Origin: Paulinella micropora
Taxonomy: Eukaryota; Cercozoa; Imbricatea; Euglyphida
Assembly: GCA_009731375.1 (NCBI GenBank)
Contig: BJOX01000024.1
Location: forward strand, 1,247,355 to 1,282,345
Direction of reading: 5' to 3'
DNA length: 34,991 bases
Numbering within the stretch: the first letter of the stretch is position 1; each line of letters opens with the position of its first letter. Positions 9,191-18,914 of the stretch are shown piece by piece. The notes beneath the pieces were generated by a model that was not told the origin of the DNA, made no database searches, and worked only from the letters and a program-made list of their open reading frames with translations. Made by a program: the position numbers and the translations under genes.

Positions 9191-9202
9191 TGTGTTGTGT
9201 AG

Positions 9203-9308
9203 CTCTGTACTCGACTTAATAACATGGGTTCTGTCCTGCCGGAGTCGCTCCTGCCTTCACTACTAGATGTCTTATTCCGGCGAATGGTGCAAATCAACCC
9301 ACTCAAAG
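9203..9308 (+). CDS. Candidate exon, phase 0 to 1 (LPESLLPSLLDVLFRRM)
   Basis: 106 nt between TGTTGTGTAG and CTCAAAG|GTAGAA. Only one frame is open across the island; both others have stops. The peptide includes NMGSVLPESLLPSLLDVLF and then RRMVQINPLK. Leu-rich, amphipathic character suggests a helical repeat, but I do not recognise the family. The last codons, N-P-L-K plus G|GTAG, are repeated through the downstream CAA arrays (9737, 9831, 10252, with related 10827 and 11251). Confidence 0.6.
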
Positions 9309-9712
<404 letters not shown>

Positions 9713-9737
9713 GGTGCAGACTCACCCACTCAAAGGT
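9713..9737 (+). pseudogene. Copy of exon 3' end (MVQTHPLK, donor kept)
   Basis: ATGGTGCAGACTCACCCACTCAAAG|GTAGGA against ATGGTGCAAATC... at the 9203-9308 exon: CAA/CAG is silent, two replacements. Because CAA became CAG, the copy now has its own acceptor directly after the CT tract and could act as a 16-nt micro-exon. Confidence 0.45.
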
Positions 9738-10003
9738 AGGAGCAACAACACAACGCAACAACAACAACGACAACAACAACAACGAAAACAACACAGACAA
9801 CGCACCAACAAACCAACCCACTGAAAGGTAGATAGGAACAAAAACATAGCGCAACAACCCACGATAGTAACAACGACAACAACAACAACAAGAACAATCC
9901 AACAAAATATCAAACAAAAACAAAAACAAAAAAACGCAACAAAAATCCAACAAATATACAACAAAAATCCAACAAAGTATGTCGCTACCGGCGACCTCAA
10001 CGA
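9738..10003. repeat. (CAA)n array
   Basis: CAA/ACG/AAAAC repeats with a further NPLK|GTAG fragment at 9815-9831. Confidence 0.95.
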
Positions 10004-10182
10004 AGCATGACTTCAAGCGCTTTGATCTCAGTCAGTATTTGCATCTACAACCTGTGTTACGGCTCATTGGAAAGCTCTTGATGAGAGCTTTCAAATGAGC
10101 CACTACACAAGCCGCAAAGATCAGAACCGGCTGAGAACGAAACGTTTTGAAGTTATATTGTTCGCGCTCCTAGACGCGTTGT
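10004..10182 (+). mobile_element. Foldback MITE-like element, partial copy
   Basis: Highly similar to 20680-20850. The centre 10061-10101 is a near-perfect hairpin (GGCTCATT, GAAAGCTCT, TGATG loop, AGAGCTTTC, AATGAGCC), flanked by AAGCGCTTTGATCTCAG and CGGCTGAGAACGAAACG, which are partly complementary. Its distal ends are lost relative to the other copy. Confidence 0.7.
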
Positions 10183-10411
10183 TTACTCAAAAGCAGCTAG
10201 TAACAACCAACAATCACAGACAACGCAAACAACAAACCAACCCACTGAAAGGTAGGATAGGATAGGAAATACAACAACACGGAATAAGAAGAAGAAACAA
10301 CAACAACAACAACGACAACGACAACAACAAACCACGCAGAAACAACAACAACAACAACAACAAACAACAACAACAACAACAACAACGACAACGACAACAA
10401 CAACAAACCAC

Positions 10412-10463
<52 letters not shown>

Positions 10464-10724
10464 ACAACAACAACAACAACAACAAACAACAACAACGACC
10501 AAAAACCAAAAACAACAACAACAACAACGACAACGACAACAACAACAACAACAACAGCAGCAGCAGCAGCAACAACAACGACAACGACAACAACAACAAC
10601 AACGACAACAACAACAACAACGACAACTACAACAACAACAACAGCAACAACAAACCACGCAACAACAACAACAACAAACAACAACAAGCAAGAACAACAA
10701 CAACAGCAACAACAACAAACAACA

Positions 10725-10757
<33 letters not shown>

Positions 10758-10990
10758 GACGACGACAACGACAACGACGACAAACGACAACAACAACGAC
10801 AACGACAAACCAACCCACTGGAAAGGTAGGATAGGATAGGAACAACAACACCACGCAACAACCCATGATAATAATAACAATAACATCATCAACAACAACA
10901 ACAACAACAACAATAACAATAACAATAACAACAACAACAATAACAACAACAACAACAACAACAACAAAAATCCAACAAAATATTCGCTCG
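10183..10990. repeat. (CAA)n array
   Basis: About 750 bp of CAA with CGA, CAG and AAT sub-blocks. NPLK|GTAG-type fragments with the word AACCCACT sit at about 10237-10252 and 10811-10827; the latter has one inserted G that breaks the frame. Confidence 0.95.
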
Positions 10991-11148
10991 CCTAACTTTT
11001 TTTTTTTTTTTTTTTTTTACGGTTTTTTTNNNNNNNNNNAACAACGACAACTACAACAACAACAACAGCAACAACAAACCACGCAACAACAACAACAACA
11101 AACAACAACAAGCAAGAACAACAACAACAGCAACAACAACAAACAACA

Positions 11149-11181
<33 letters not shown>

Positions 11182-11441
11182 GACGACGACAACGACAACG
11201 ACGACAAACGACAACAACAACGACAACGACAAACCAACCCACTGGAAAGGTAGGATAGGATAGGAACAACAACACCACGCAACAACCCATGATAATAATA
11301 ACAATAACATCATCAACAACAACAACAACAACAACAATAACAATAACAATAACAACAACAACAATAACAACAACAACAACAACAACAACAAAAATCCAAC
11401 AAAATATTCGCTCGCCTAACTTTTTTTTTTTTTTTTTTTTT
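10622..11441. repeat. 424-bp direct duplication across a 10-N gap
   Basis: 10622-11021 is repeated at 11046-11441 at an offset of 424 bp, with no difference in the parts I compared, including the trailing poly-T. The gap of 10 N (11030-11039) lies at the junction. An unresolved contig-end overlap is the simplest explanation; a true tandem repeat is less likely. Confidence 0.85.
11030..11039. other. Assembly gap (10 N)
   Basis: Run of N after poly-T, inside the duplicated CAA region. Confidence 1.
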
Positions 11442-11511
11442 CACGGATTCTTCCGTGTTTTCCCGTGAACCTATCCTTTAAAAAAAAAAAAAAAAAAAAA
11501 ATCCCTGACAG

Positions 11512-11574
11512 GTCGAAAGACGGATCAGGAGAAGCAGTCGCAAGCCGGAGTCGTACCTTCGGAATATGCTACTG
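11512..11574 (+). CDS. Candidate exon, phase 1 to 1 (Gln/Lys/Ser-rich)
   Basis: CCCTGACAG|GTCGAAAG...ACTG|GTCATT, 63 nt. The phase-1 reading includes RKTDQEKQSQAGVVPSEY. All three frames are open, so the frame rests on continuity with 9203-9308 (out 1) and the next exons (in 1). Confidence 0.4.
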
Positions 11575-11943
11575 GTCATTGTGTGTGTTATGTTTATGCT
11601 TATGTTTGTATTTATGTTGTGTTATGTTTATGTTATGTCATGTTATGTATGTATGTATGTATGTATTGTAATGTAATGTAATGTAGTGTAATGTTATGTA
11701 TATGTAAATGTAAATGTAAATGTAAATGTAAATGTAAGTGTAAATGCAACTGCAACTGCAATTGCAATTCAACGCAACGCAATTCCATGCCACCATGCCA
11801 TGCAATACAGTGCAGTGCATGTATGCATGCATGCATGCATGCATGTATGTATGTATTTATGTATGTATGTATGTTTGTATGTATGTATGCATGTACGTAT
11901 CTATCTATCTATCTATCTATTCCCATCCCGGACACATGCACAG
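11575..11943. repeat. TATG/TGTAA/ATGCA repeats
   Basis: ATGTTT and GTAT arrays, (AATGTA)n at 11700-11750, (TGCATG)n near 11815-11845, (GTAT)n and TATC to 11920, then a unique stretch CATCCCGGACACATGCACAG. Confidence 0.9.
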
Positions 11944-12010
11944 TACACAAATTACTGTTTGATGTGAAACTGCGTTCCTTGCAAGGACTACATTCCTTTT
12001 GCGACATCTC
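11944..12010 (+). pseudogene. Exon-like island without donor
   Basis: CACATGCACAG|TACACAAATT opens a phase-1 frame containing [19 protein letters not shown] then DISS, and runs into TATC at CATCTCATC. The other two frames contain stops. The phase fits the chain but no GT donor follows. It breaks at the same CTCATC|TATC word as the 547-bp repeat. Confidence 0.4.
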
Positions 12011-12042
12011 ATCTATCTATCTATCCATCCATCTATCTATCC

Positions 12043-12084
<42 letters not shown>

Positions 12085-12343
12085 GCAACAGACGGGTCGC
12101 GCGCCGTTCTGTACATATATATATGTATATATATATATATATATAGATATACATATATATATATATACATATATACATATATATATATACATATATATAT
12201 AGATATACATATATATATATACATATATACATATATATATATATACATACATACATGTATACATACATACATGCACACATACATACATGCATACATACAT
12301 ACATGCATACATACACCAGGCTACAAGTGATACGTGTGTGTGT

Positions 12344-12404
<61 letters not shown>

Positions 12405-12407
12405 GGG
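12011..12407. repeat. TATC, (TATA)n, (CATA)n and poly-T
   Basis: TATC to 12083, then the island 12084-12112 (CAACAG|ACGGGTCGCGCGCCGTT, a copy of the start of the exon at 12455), AT-rich repeats to 12240, CATA to 12315, then poly-T 12345-12403. Confidence 0.9.
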
Positions 12408-12440
12408 NNNNNNNNNNNNNNNNNNNNNNNNNNNNNNNNN
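12408..12440. other. Assembly gap (33 N)
   Basis: N run inside a poly-T tract. Confidence 1.
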
Positions 12441-12454
12441 TTTTTTTTTTCCAG

Positions 12455-12550
12455 ATGGGTCGCGCGCCGTTACTCCAGGCTACGTGCTGGCGCGCGAGGC
12501 GTTGATCTCCCTCATCACGTGCTCACCCTTACTCCTGGAACAAACGTTAG
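12455..12550 (+). CDS. Candidate exon, phase 1 to 1 ([14 protein letters not shown])
   Basis: 96 nt between TTTTTTCCAG and TTAG|GTACGT, strong sites on both sides. The phase-1 reading includes [17 protein letters not shown] followed by SPLLLEQTL. One other frame is open, a basic peptide that looks less protein-like, and the third has a stop. The first 17 nt recur after an AG at 12090. Confidence 0.5.
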
Positions 12551-12590
12551 GTACGTAACATATATGTATATATATGTATGTATGTATGTA

Positions 12591-12628
<38 letters not shown>

Positions 12629-12924
12629 TATACATATATATATATATATATAAGTACGTACATACATACATACATACCATACATGCATACATACATACCA
12701 TACATACATACCATACATACATACCGTACATACCATGCATACATACATACCATACATGCATACATACATACCATACATACATACATACATACATGCATAC
12801 CATACATACATGCATACCATGCATACATGCATACCATACATACATACATACCATACATGCATACCATACATACCATACATATATACATACATACATACAT
12901 ACATACCATACAATACATACATAG
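12551..12924. repeat. (TATA)n and (CATA/CATAC)n intron
   Basis: GTACGTAACATATATG then TATA and GTAT, followed by about 250 bp of CATACAT with CATGCAT and CCATAC variants. Confidence 0.95.
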
Positions 12925-12984
12925 ACGTCTGTCTGTTCCGTCTGGAGATCCCGTCGGTGGTGCCACCAACGACCAACACCACAG
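12925..12984 (+). CDS. Candidate exon, phase 1 to 1 (VVPPTTNTT)
   Basis: 60 nt, ACATAG|ACGTCTGTC...ACACCACAG|GTTGGT. The phase-1 reading includes [17 protein letters not shown]. All frames are open; the frame is chosen by phase continuity. Its Thr-rich end resembles the end of 34256-34318. Confidence 0.4.
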
Positions 12985-13455
12985 GTTGGTATGGCTGGAT
13001 GGCTGGATGGATGGATGGCTGGTTGGCTGGATGGATGGCTGGATGGATGGTTGGCTGGTTGGCTGGATGAATGGCTGGCTGGATGGATGGATGAATGGAT
13101 GGATGGATGGGATGGATGGTTGGTTGGCTGGTTGGCTGGATGAATGGCTGGCTGGATGGATGGATGGATGGATGGAGGGATGGATGGAGGGTTGGCTGGA
13201 TGGATGGCTGGATGGATGGATGGATGGATAGATGGATGGGTGGATGGATGGATGGATGGGTGGATGGTGCATGGATGGATTAATGGACGGACGGATGGAT
13301 GGGATGGGATGGGTGGGTGGGATGGATGGATGGATGGATGGATGGATGAATGGATGGATGGATATGTATGAATGTATGTATGTATGTATGTATCCATGTA
13401 TCTATGTATGGATGTATCTATGTATCTATGTATGTATCTATGCATGTATGTACAG
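12985..13455. repeat. (TGGA)n then (TATG)n
   Basis: The intron starts GTTGGTATGGCTGGATGG and is TGGA/TGGC for about 360 bp, then GTAT to the acceptor TATGTACAG. Confidence 0.95.
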
Positions 13456-13488
13456 CAGCTCCTCTGAACAGTACGAAGAGAGGCAAAG
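13456..13488 (+). CDS. Candidate micro-exon, phase 1 to 1 (PLNSTKRGK)
   Basis: 33 nt, TGTACAG|CAGCTCCTC...GGCAAAG|GTAAAT. The phase-1 reading is [10 protein letters not shown]. It resembles the TTPADSNKRGG exon family at 33002-34063 (N/D-S-x-K-R-G-x). The alternative acceptor three bases on keeps the phase. Confidence 0.4.
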
Positions 13489-13656
13489 GTAAATACTTGT
13501 TTACTTACTTACTTACTTACTTACCTACCTACCTACCTACTTACACTTACTACTTACTTACTTACTTACTCACTTACTCACTTACTTACTTACTTACTTG
13601 CTTACTTGCTTATTTACCTACCTACCTACCTACCTACCTACCTACCTACCTACTTA

Positions 13657-13694
<38 letters not shown>

Positions 13695-13801
13695 GACTTT
13701 CTGACTTACTTACTTACTGACTCACTTACCTACTTACTTGCTTTCTGACTTACTTACTTACCTACTTTTTACTTACTTACTTACCTACCTACTCAATTAC
13801 C

Positions 13802-13832
<31 letters not shown>

Positions 13833-13855
13833 CTACTTACCTACTTACTTACTTG

Positions 13856-13888
<33 letters not shown>

Positions 13889-14103
13889 CTACTTACCTAC
13901 TTACCTACTTACTTACTCACTTACCTACTTACCTACTTACTCAACTTACCTACTTACCTACTTACTTACTTACTTACTTACTAACTTACTTACCTACTTA
14001 CCTACTTACTTACTTACCTACTTACTTACCTACTTACCTACTTACTTACTTACCTACTTACCTACTTACTTACTTACTTACCTACTTTTCCTTCTTACAT
14101 TAG
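13489..14103. repeat. (CTTA/CCTA)n array
   Basis: About 590 bp of ACTT/ACCT tetranucleotides starting just after the donor GTAAATACTTG. Confidence 0.95.
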
Positions 14104-14138
14104 GTTCACATGGCTTAGCTCACGTCGATGTACTAAAC
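14104..14138 (+). pseudogene. Partial exon copy (SHGLAHVDVLN)
   Basis: After TTACATTAG the phase-1 frame reads SHGLAHVDVLN and then runs into TACTTACC. It shares SH-L-HVDVL with the complete exon at 14205; CAT/CAC is silent. Confidence 0.5.
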
Positions 14139-14204
14139 CTACTTACCTACTTACCTACTTACCTACTTACTTACCTACTTACCTACTTTTCCTTCTTACA
14201 TTAG

Positions 14205-14260
14205 GTTCACATGCTTTACCTCATGTCGATGTACTAAGCGAGGTTCGCAAGTCTCTTCAG
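14205..14260 (+). CDS. Candidate exon, phase 1 to 0 (SHALPHVDVLSEVRKSLQ)
   Basis: 56 nt between CTTCTTACATTAG and CTTCAG|GTAAAA. The reading is SHALPHVDVLSEVRKSLQ. The incomplete copy upstream keeps the acceptor and 11 codons. Confidence 0.5.
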
Positions 14261-14314
14261 GTAAAAATACTCCTGTACTATCTATCTATTCACCCTTGTA
14301 CTATTATTATATTC

Positions 14315-14408
14315 TGCGGCTTAACCAAAATTTCCACGTGTTTTTACGGGCGAGCCGGGCCGGGCCGGCGAGCCCGCAAAAACGTGGAAATTTGGCGACG
14401 CCGAAAGA
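14315..14408 (+). mobile_element. Palindromic element, divergent short copy
   Basis: GCGGCTTAACC...GACGCCG ends. Arms AAATTTCCACGTG and CGTGGAAATTT surround the same GGGCGAGCCGGGCC core as the longer copies. The outer arm bases differ from the other family members but remain complementary to each other, so pairing is kept while sequence has changed. Confidence 0.7.
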
Positions 14409-14466
14409 TGTGGGGTTTCTCGGTCTCACCTAACCTAACCACATTATGAGGTGGTGACCGAGAATA

Positions 14467-14610
14467 GTAATATCATGCGGCTAGCCACAAATTTTGACGT
14501 GTTTTGCGGGCGAGCCGGGCCGGGCCGGCGAGCCCGCAAAACACGTCAAATTTTTGGCGCGCCGCATATGTATTTTATCGGTAACCTGACCACATGTTGT
14601 GGAGATGACC
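14467..14610 (-). mobile_element. Palindromic MITE-like element, inverted copy
   Basis: Same family as 4801-4940 but in reverse: GCGGCTAGCCACAAATTTTG on the left and GGTAACCTGACCACATG...GGAGATGACC on the right. Confidence 0.8.
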
Positions 14611-14667
14611 AAGCATATTTTCCTTCTTCCTCTTTTGCTTCACTATCTTCCCTACCCCCCCCCCTTT

Positions 14668-14687
14668 NNNNNNNNNNNNNNNNNNNN
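14668..14687. other. Assembly gap (20 N)
   Basis: N run between a C/T run and poly-T. Confidence 1.
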
Positions 14688-14774
14688 TTTTTTTTTTTTT
14701 TTTTTTTTTTTTCCTCTGCTTTCCTTTTTTTTATTATTATTTCTTTCTTTCTTTCCTCTTCCTCCCCCCGGCAG

Positions 14775-14824
14775 GTGGATAGCGACCAGAAGGATGGCAT
14801 GACTAAACAATCAGACAAGACTGG
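14775..14824 (+). CDS. Candidate exon, phase 0 to 2 ([15 protein letters not shown])
   Basis: 50 nt after a long T/C tract and CCCCCGGCAG; the donor is CTGG|GTAATC. Only the phase-0 frame is open: [15 protein letters not shown]. It connects 14260 (out 0) to 16240 (in 2). The charged D-Q-K/E composition resembles 11512-11574. Confidence 0.5.
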
Positions 14825-14827
14825 GTA

Positions 14828-14872
<45 letters not shown>

Positions 14873-15100
14873 CCTATCTATCTATCTGTCTGTCGGTCTG
14901 TCTGTCTGTCTGTCTATCTGTCTATCTATCTATCTATCTATCTATCTATTCTATCTATCTATCTATCTATCGATCTATCTATCTGTCGATCTATCTATCT
15001 ATGGATCCATCTATCTATCTATCTATCTATATATCTATCTATCTACCTATCTATCTTATCTATCTATCTTATCTATCATCTATCGATCTATCTATCTATC
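14825..15100. repeat. (TATC/TGTC)n array
   Basis: Starts directly at the donor GTAATCTATCTATC. Confidence 0.97.
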
Positions 15101-15420
15101 TTGTTGAGCCCGGAATAAAACCCACAGTGCTCTGTCGGTTTATACTAGACTGTCGAACAGTCTCGACTGTAGAACAGTCTCGAAACTCCATCTGCTTACT
15201 GGGTCCTCTGTAATGGAGGTGGGAGCTCGTTCTGCAAGGGGCGCTTATGGAACGAGCCCTGGCCCCGCCTGGTACTAGGGAGGTTTGGTATCGCCTGTAT
15301 CAGTCCCTTCCGTGCAAACATCACGGCTTAGCTGGGCATCGGGTTAATACTTTACCCACAGACTTCCTTGGTTGACGAAATCAGAAGCTCCTTTTTTCTG
15401 ACATTAGTCGATATCTCATC
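15101..15420 (+). repeat. 547-bp-unit dispersed repeat, copy R3
   Basis: Begins in module B at TTGTTGAGCCCGGAATAAA (AATAAA 15114-15119) and ends at ATATCTCATC. It carries an 18-bp tandem duplication around GAACAGTCTCGA that is absent from the other copies. Confidence 0.9.
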
Positions 15421-15631
15421 TATCTATCTATCTATCTATCTATCTGTCTATCTGTCTAGCTGTCTATCTATCTATCCATCTATCTATCTATCTGTCTATC
15501 TGTCTATGTATCCATCTATCTATCCCTCTGTCTATCCATCTATCTATCTATCTACCTACCTATCTACCTGCCTATCTACCTACCTACCTATCTACCTACT
15601 CACCTACCTACCTATCTATCTACCTACCTAC

Positions 15632-15669
<38 letters not shown>

Positions 15670-15694
15670 GTCTATCTATCTGTCTGTCTGTATG

Positions 15695-15725
<31 letters not shown>

Positions 15726-15749
15726 CCGTCTGTCTATGCTCTTTCCCAG
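15421..15749. repeat. (TATC/TGTC/TACC)n array
   Basis: About 310 bp, ending in CTATGCTCTTTCCCAG, which looks like an acceptor. Confidence 0.95.
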
Positions 15750-15830
15750 CCCGCTACCCAGTCGCTGATTGGCGGCGGGTGGAATGGATGCATATGTCTT
15801 CGGATATGCAGAGCTGATAGACCAAACAAC
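15750..15830 (+). pseudogene. Exon-like island (GGMDAYVFGYAELIDQT)
   Basis: 15778-15828 reads GGMDAYVFGYAELIDQT. The related island 18417-18467 gives the same peptide with three base changes, all silent here (GCA/GCC, CTG/CTT, CAA/CAG). Here the frame meets a TGA upstream and no donor follows; a one-base indel separates the copies at GGCGGC/GGCAGG. Two other frames are also open locally. Confidence 0.4.
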
Positions 15831-15928
15831 ATATCTATCTATCTATATATCTATCTATCTATCTATCGATGTCCACATAATGAAATGTTATCTTTGACCA
15901 AAGCACTCATAGATAGATAGATATCCTA

Positions 15929-15968
<40 letters not shown>

Positions 15969-16065
15969 ACATATATCGATGTTGACCAAAGCACTCATTA
16001 CGATTTTATGTATGTACATGTATATATATATATACATATATATAATATATATATATATATGTATA

Positions 16066-16101
<36 letters not shown>

Positions 16102-16127
16102 TGTATGTATGTATGTATGTTATGTAT

Positions 16128-16186
<59 letters not shown>

Positions 16187-16192
16187 TATAAA

Positions 16193-16228
<36 letters not shown>

Positions 16229-16239
16229 TGTATGTATAG
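15831..16239. repeat. TATC, (TATA)n, (GTAT)n and (TTTA)n
   Basis: Includes a duplicated word TTGACCAAAGCACTCAT (about 15895 and 15982), GTAT at 16075-16120, TTTA at 16126-16185 and GTAT to the acceptor at 16239. Confidence 0.93.
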
Positions 16240-16282
16240 AGTGATAGCGTTGGCTGAACAGCGCCTCACTTTCCTTAGTGCG
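16240..16282 (+). CDS. Candidate exon, phase 2 to 0 ([14 protein letters not shown])
   Basis: 43 nt, ATGTATAG|A GTG ATA...AGT GCG|GTACCT. The phase-2 frame reads [14 protein letters not shown]; both other frames contain stops. It accepts the phase left by 14775-14824 and gives the phase needed by 18503-18592. Confidence 0.5.
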
Positions 16283-16492
16283 GTACCTATCTATCTATCT
16301 ATCTGTCTATCTATCTATCATATATCTATCTATCTACCTATCTACCTATCTATCTATCTATCTATCTACCTATCTATCTATCTTTATATCTATCTTTATA
16401 TCTATCTATATATCTATCTATCTATCTATCTACCTACCTACCTGCCTACCTACCTACCTGCCGACCTATCTATCTATTTATCTATCTATTTT

Positions 16493-16524
<32 letters not shown>

Positions 16525-16734
16525 CCTATCTATCTATCTATCTACCTATCTATCTATCTATCTATCTACATACCTACCTACCTACCTACCTACCTACCTA
16601 CCTACCCACCTATCTATCTTTCTATCTATCTATCTATCTATCTACCTACCTGTCTATCTATCTACCTATCTATCTATCTATCTATCTATGTATCTATCTA
16701 TCTACCTACCTACCTACCTACCTACCTGCCGACC

Positions 16735-16801
<67 letters not shown>

Positions 16802-16965
16802 GTATCTATCTATCTGTCTATCTGTCTGTCTATCTATCTATCTATCTATCTATATCTACCTACCTACCTACCTACCTACCTGCCTAACTATCTACATGTC
16901 TGCCTACCTGCTTAACTATCTACCTATCTATCTATCTATCTATCCATCCATCCTTCCATCTATCC

Positions 16966-16999
<34 letters not shown>

Positions 17000-17097
17000 A
17001 CCTACCTACCTACCTATCTGTCCATCCACCCATCCATCCAACCATCCATCCAACCATCCATCCAACCATCCATCCATCCATCCATCCATGAATTTAG
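16283..17097. repeat. (TATC/TACC/CATC)n array
   Basis: About 800 bp of tetranucleotide. A block of about 260 bp (CTACCTGCCGACCTATCTAT context at about 16450 and 16725) is repeated internally. Confidence 0.97.
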
Positions 17098-17169
17098 CTT
17101 CTGGTTGGAATTGACGTACAACACGATGGCTGCATCCACGCACAGAGCGAGAAATTGAATATTCTTTCG
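17098..17169 (+). pseudogene. Partial exon copy 1 ([16 protein letters not shown])
   Basis: ATTTAG|CTTCTGGTTGG; reads [23 protein letters not shown] and then TATC. Lacks the donor-side codons of 18503-18592. Confidence 0.6.
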
Positions 17170-17405
17170 CTATCTATCTATCTATCTATCTATATCTACC
17201 TACCTTCCTACCTACCTACCTATCTGTTCATCCATCCATCCATCCATCCATCAAACCATCCGTCCATCCATCCACCCACCCATCCATCCATCCATCCATC
17301 CATCTATCCATCCATCCATCCATGCATGCATTTAGGTTCTGGTTGGAATTGACGTGCAACACGATGGCTGCATCCACGCACAGAGCGAGCCATTGAATAT
17401 TCTTC

Positions 17406-17443
<38 letters not shown>

Positions 17444-17652
17444 AATCTATCTATCTATCTATCCATCTATCTATCTATCTATCCAACCATCCATCGATCC
17501 ATCCATCCATCCATCTATCTATCTATCTATCTATCTATATCTACCTACCTATCTACCTACCTACCTACCTACCTGTCCATCCATCCATCCATCCATCCAC
17601 CCACCCATCCATCCATCCATCCATCCATCCATGCATCCATCCATGCATTTAG
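17170..17652. repeat. (TATC/CATC)n arrays around exon copies
   Basis: Three similar array blocks, each TATC, then TACC, then CATC and CATGCATTTAG, precede the exon copies. Array and exon fragment seem to have been duplicated as one unit of about 240-320 bp. Confidence 0.9.
17336..17406 (+). pseudogene. Partial exon copy 2
   Basis: [32 protein letters not shown] is kept, GTA/GTG is silent, one K/P replacement. No donor. Confidence 0.6.
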
Positions 17653-17724
17653 GTTCTGGTTGGAATTGACGTACAACACGATGGCTGCATCCACGCACAG
17701 AGCGAGAAATCGAATATTCTTTCT
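17653..17724 (+). pseudogene. Partial exon copy 3
   Basis: TTTAG|GTTCTGGTTGG; identical peptide through QSEK, then L to S. No donor. Confidence 0.6.
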
Positions 17725-17762
17725 CTATCTAGCTATCTATCTATATATCTATCTATCTATCT

Positions 17763-18311
17763 TCAGTTGATCTCATCACTTACTCCACGGAGTGAACCAA
17801 GGCCACTTGAGGTGTCACTGACCCTCCCTTGGGCTTGGTTTTTTTGAAGTGGGTGCCATCTGTCGACAGACAGAGAATTAGGGGATGGTGTGGGTGTGCT
17901 GGGCCCGTGGTGGGGTGCCTTATGTGTGCCTAGCCATACGCCTATAAGTCACATGCCGAAATAGCGACGGGAAGCACAATCCTGTTCCCTCAGGGTGCCC
18001 TTTCTCGCTTGTTGAGCCCGGAATAAAACCCACAGTGCTCTGTCGGTTTATACTAGACTGTCGAACAGTCTCGAAACTCCATCTGCTTACTGGGTCCTCT
18101 GTAATGGAGGTGGGAGCTCGTTCTGCAAGGGGCGCTTATGGAACGAGCCCTGGCCCCGCCTGGTACTAGGGAGCTTTGGTATCGCCTGTATCAGTCCCTT
18201 CCGTGCAAACATCACGGCTTAGCTGGGCATCGGGTTAATACTTTACCCACAGACTTCCTTGGTTGACGAAATCAGAAGCTCCTTTTTTCTGACATTAGTC
18301 GATATCTCATC
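17763..18311 (+). repeat. 547-bp-unit dispersed repeat, copy R4
   Basis: Starts at the A/B junction (TCAGTTGATCTCATC), runs through module B (AATAAA 18022-18027) and module A, and ends ATATCTCATC|TATC: one almost exact unit of 549 bp. Confidence 0.92.
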
Positions 18312-18502
18312 TATCTATATCTATCTATCTATCTATCTATCCATCCATCCATCCATCTATCTTTCTATCTATCTTTCTATCTATCTATGTATCTATCTAT
18401 CTCCGATTGGCGGCAGGGTGGAATGGATGCCTATGTCTTCGGATATGCAGAGCTTATAGACCAGACATGTCTATCTATCTATCTATCTATCTATCCATCT
18501 AG
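18312..18502. repeat. (TATC)n with a GGMDAYVFGY island
   Basis: The island 18405-18468 holds GGCAG|GGTGGAATGG and the peptide GGMDAYVFGYAELIDQT (18417-18467), followed by ACATGTCTATC. An acceptor-like AG precedes it in phase 0, but the only nearby GT would leave phase 1. Confidence 0.75.
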
Positions 18503-18592
18503 GTATTGGTTGGAATTGACGTACAACATGATGGCTGCATCCACGCACAGAGCGAAAAGTTGAACATCCTTCTGTCTGGGCAGAAGCAAGAT
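18503..18592 (+). CDS. Candidate exon, phase 0 to 0 ([16 protein letters not shown])
   Basis: 90 nt, 30 codons, between CATCTAG and CAAGAT|GTATGT. It reads V-L then [16 protein letters not shown], then K-L-N-I-L-L-S-G-Q-K-Q-D; both other frames have stops. Against copy 1 there are five silent third-position changes (CAC/CAT, GAG/GAA, AAA/AAG, AAT/AAC, ATT/ATC). It is the only one of four copies with both splice sites. Family not recognised. Confidence 0.65.
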
Positions 18593-18627
18593 GTATGTGC
18601 ATATGTATGTATGTATGTGTGTGTGTA

Positions 18628-18660
<33 letters not shown>

Positions 18661-18706
18661 ATGTGTGTGTGTGTGTATGTGTGTGTGTGTGTATGCATGT
18701 ATGTGA

Positions 18707-18740
<34 letters not shown>

Positions 18741-18813
18741 ATGTATGTATGTATGCATGTATGTATGCATGTGTGTGTGTATGTATGTATGTATGTATGT
18801 ATGTATGTATGTA

Positions 18814-18844
<31 letters not shown>

Positions 18845-18883
18845 ATGTATGTATGTATTTGTGTGTGTATGTATCTATGTATG

Positions 18884-18914
<31 letters not shown>

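Noticed and set aside
10183-11391. Reverse-strand frames of poly-L/V/C
   Set aside because: They are translations of CAA arrays and are partly duplicated by the assembly overlap.
14428-14440. Telomere-like CCTAACCTAACC
   Set aside because: Only about two units, inside a short unique stretch between two palindromic elements.
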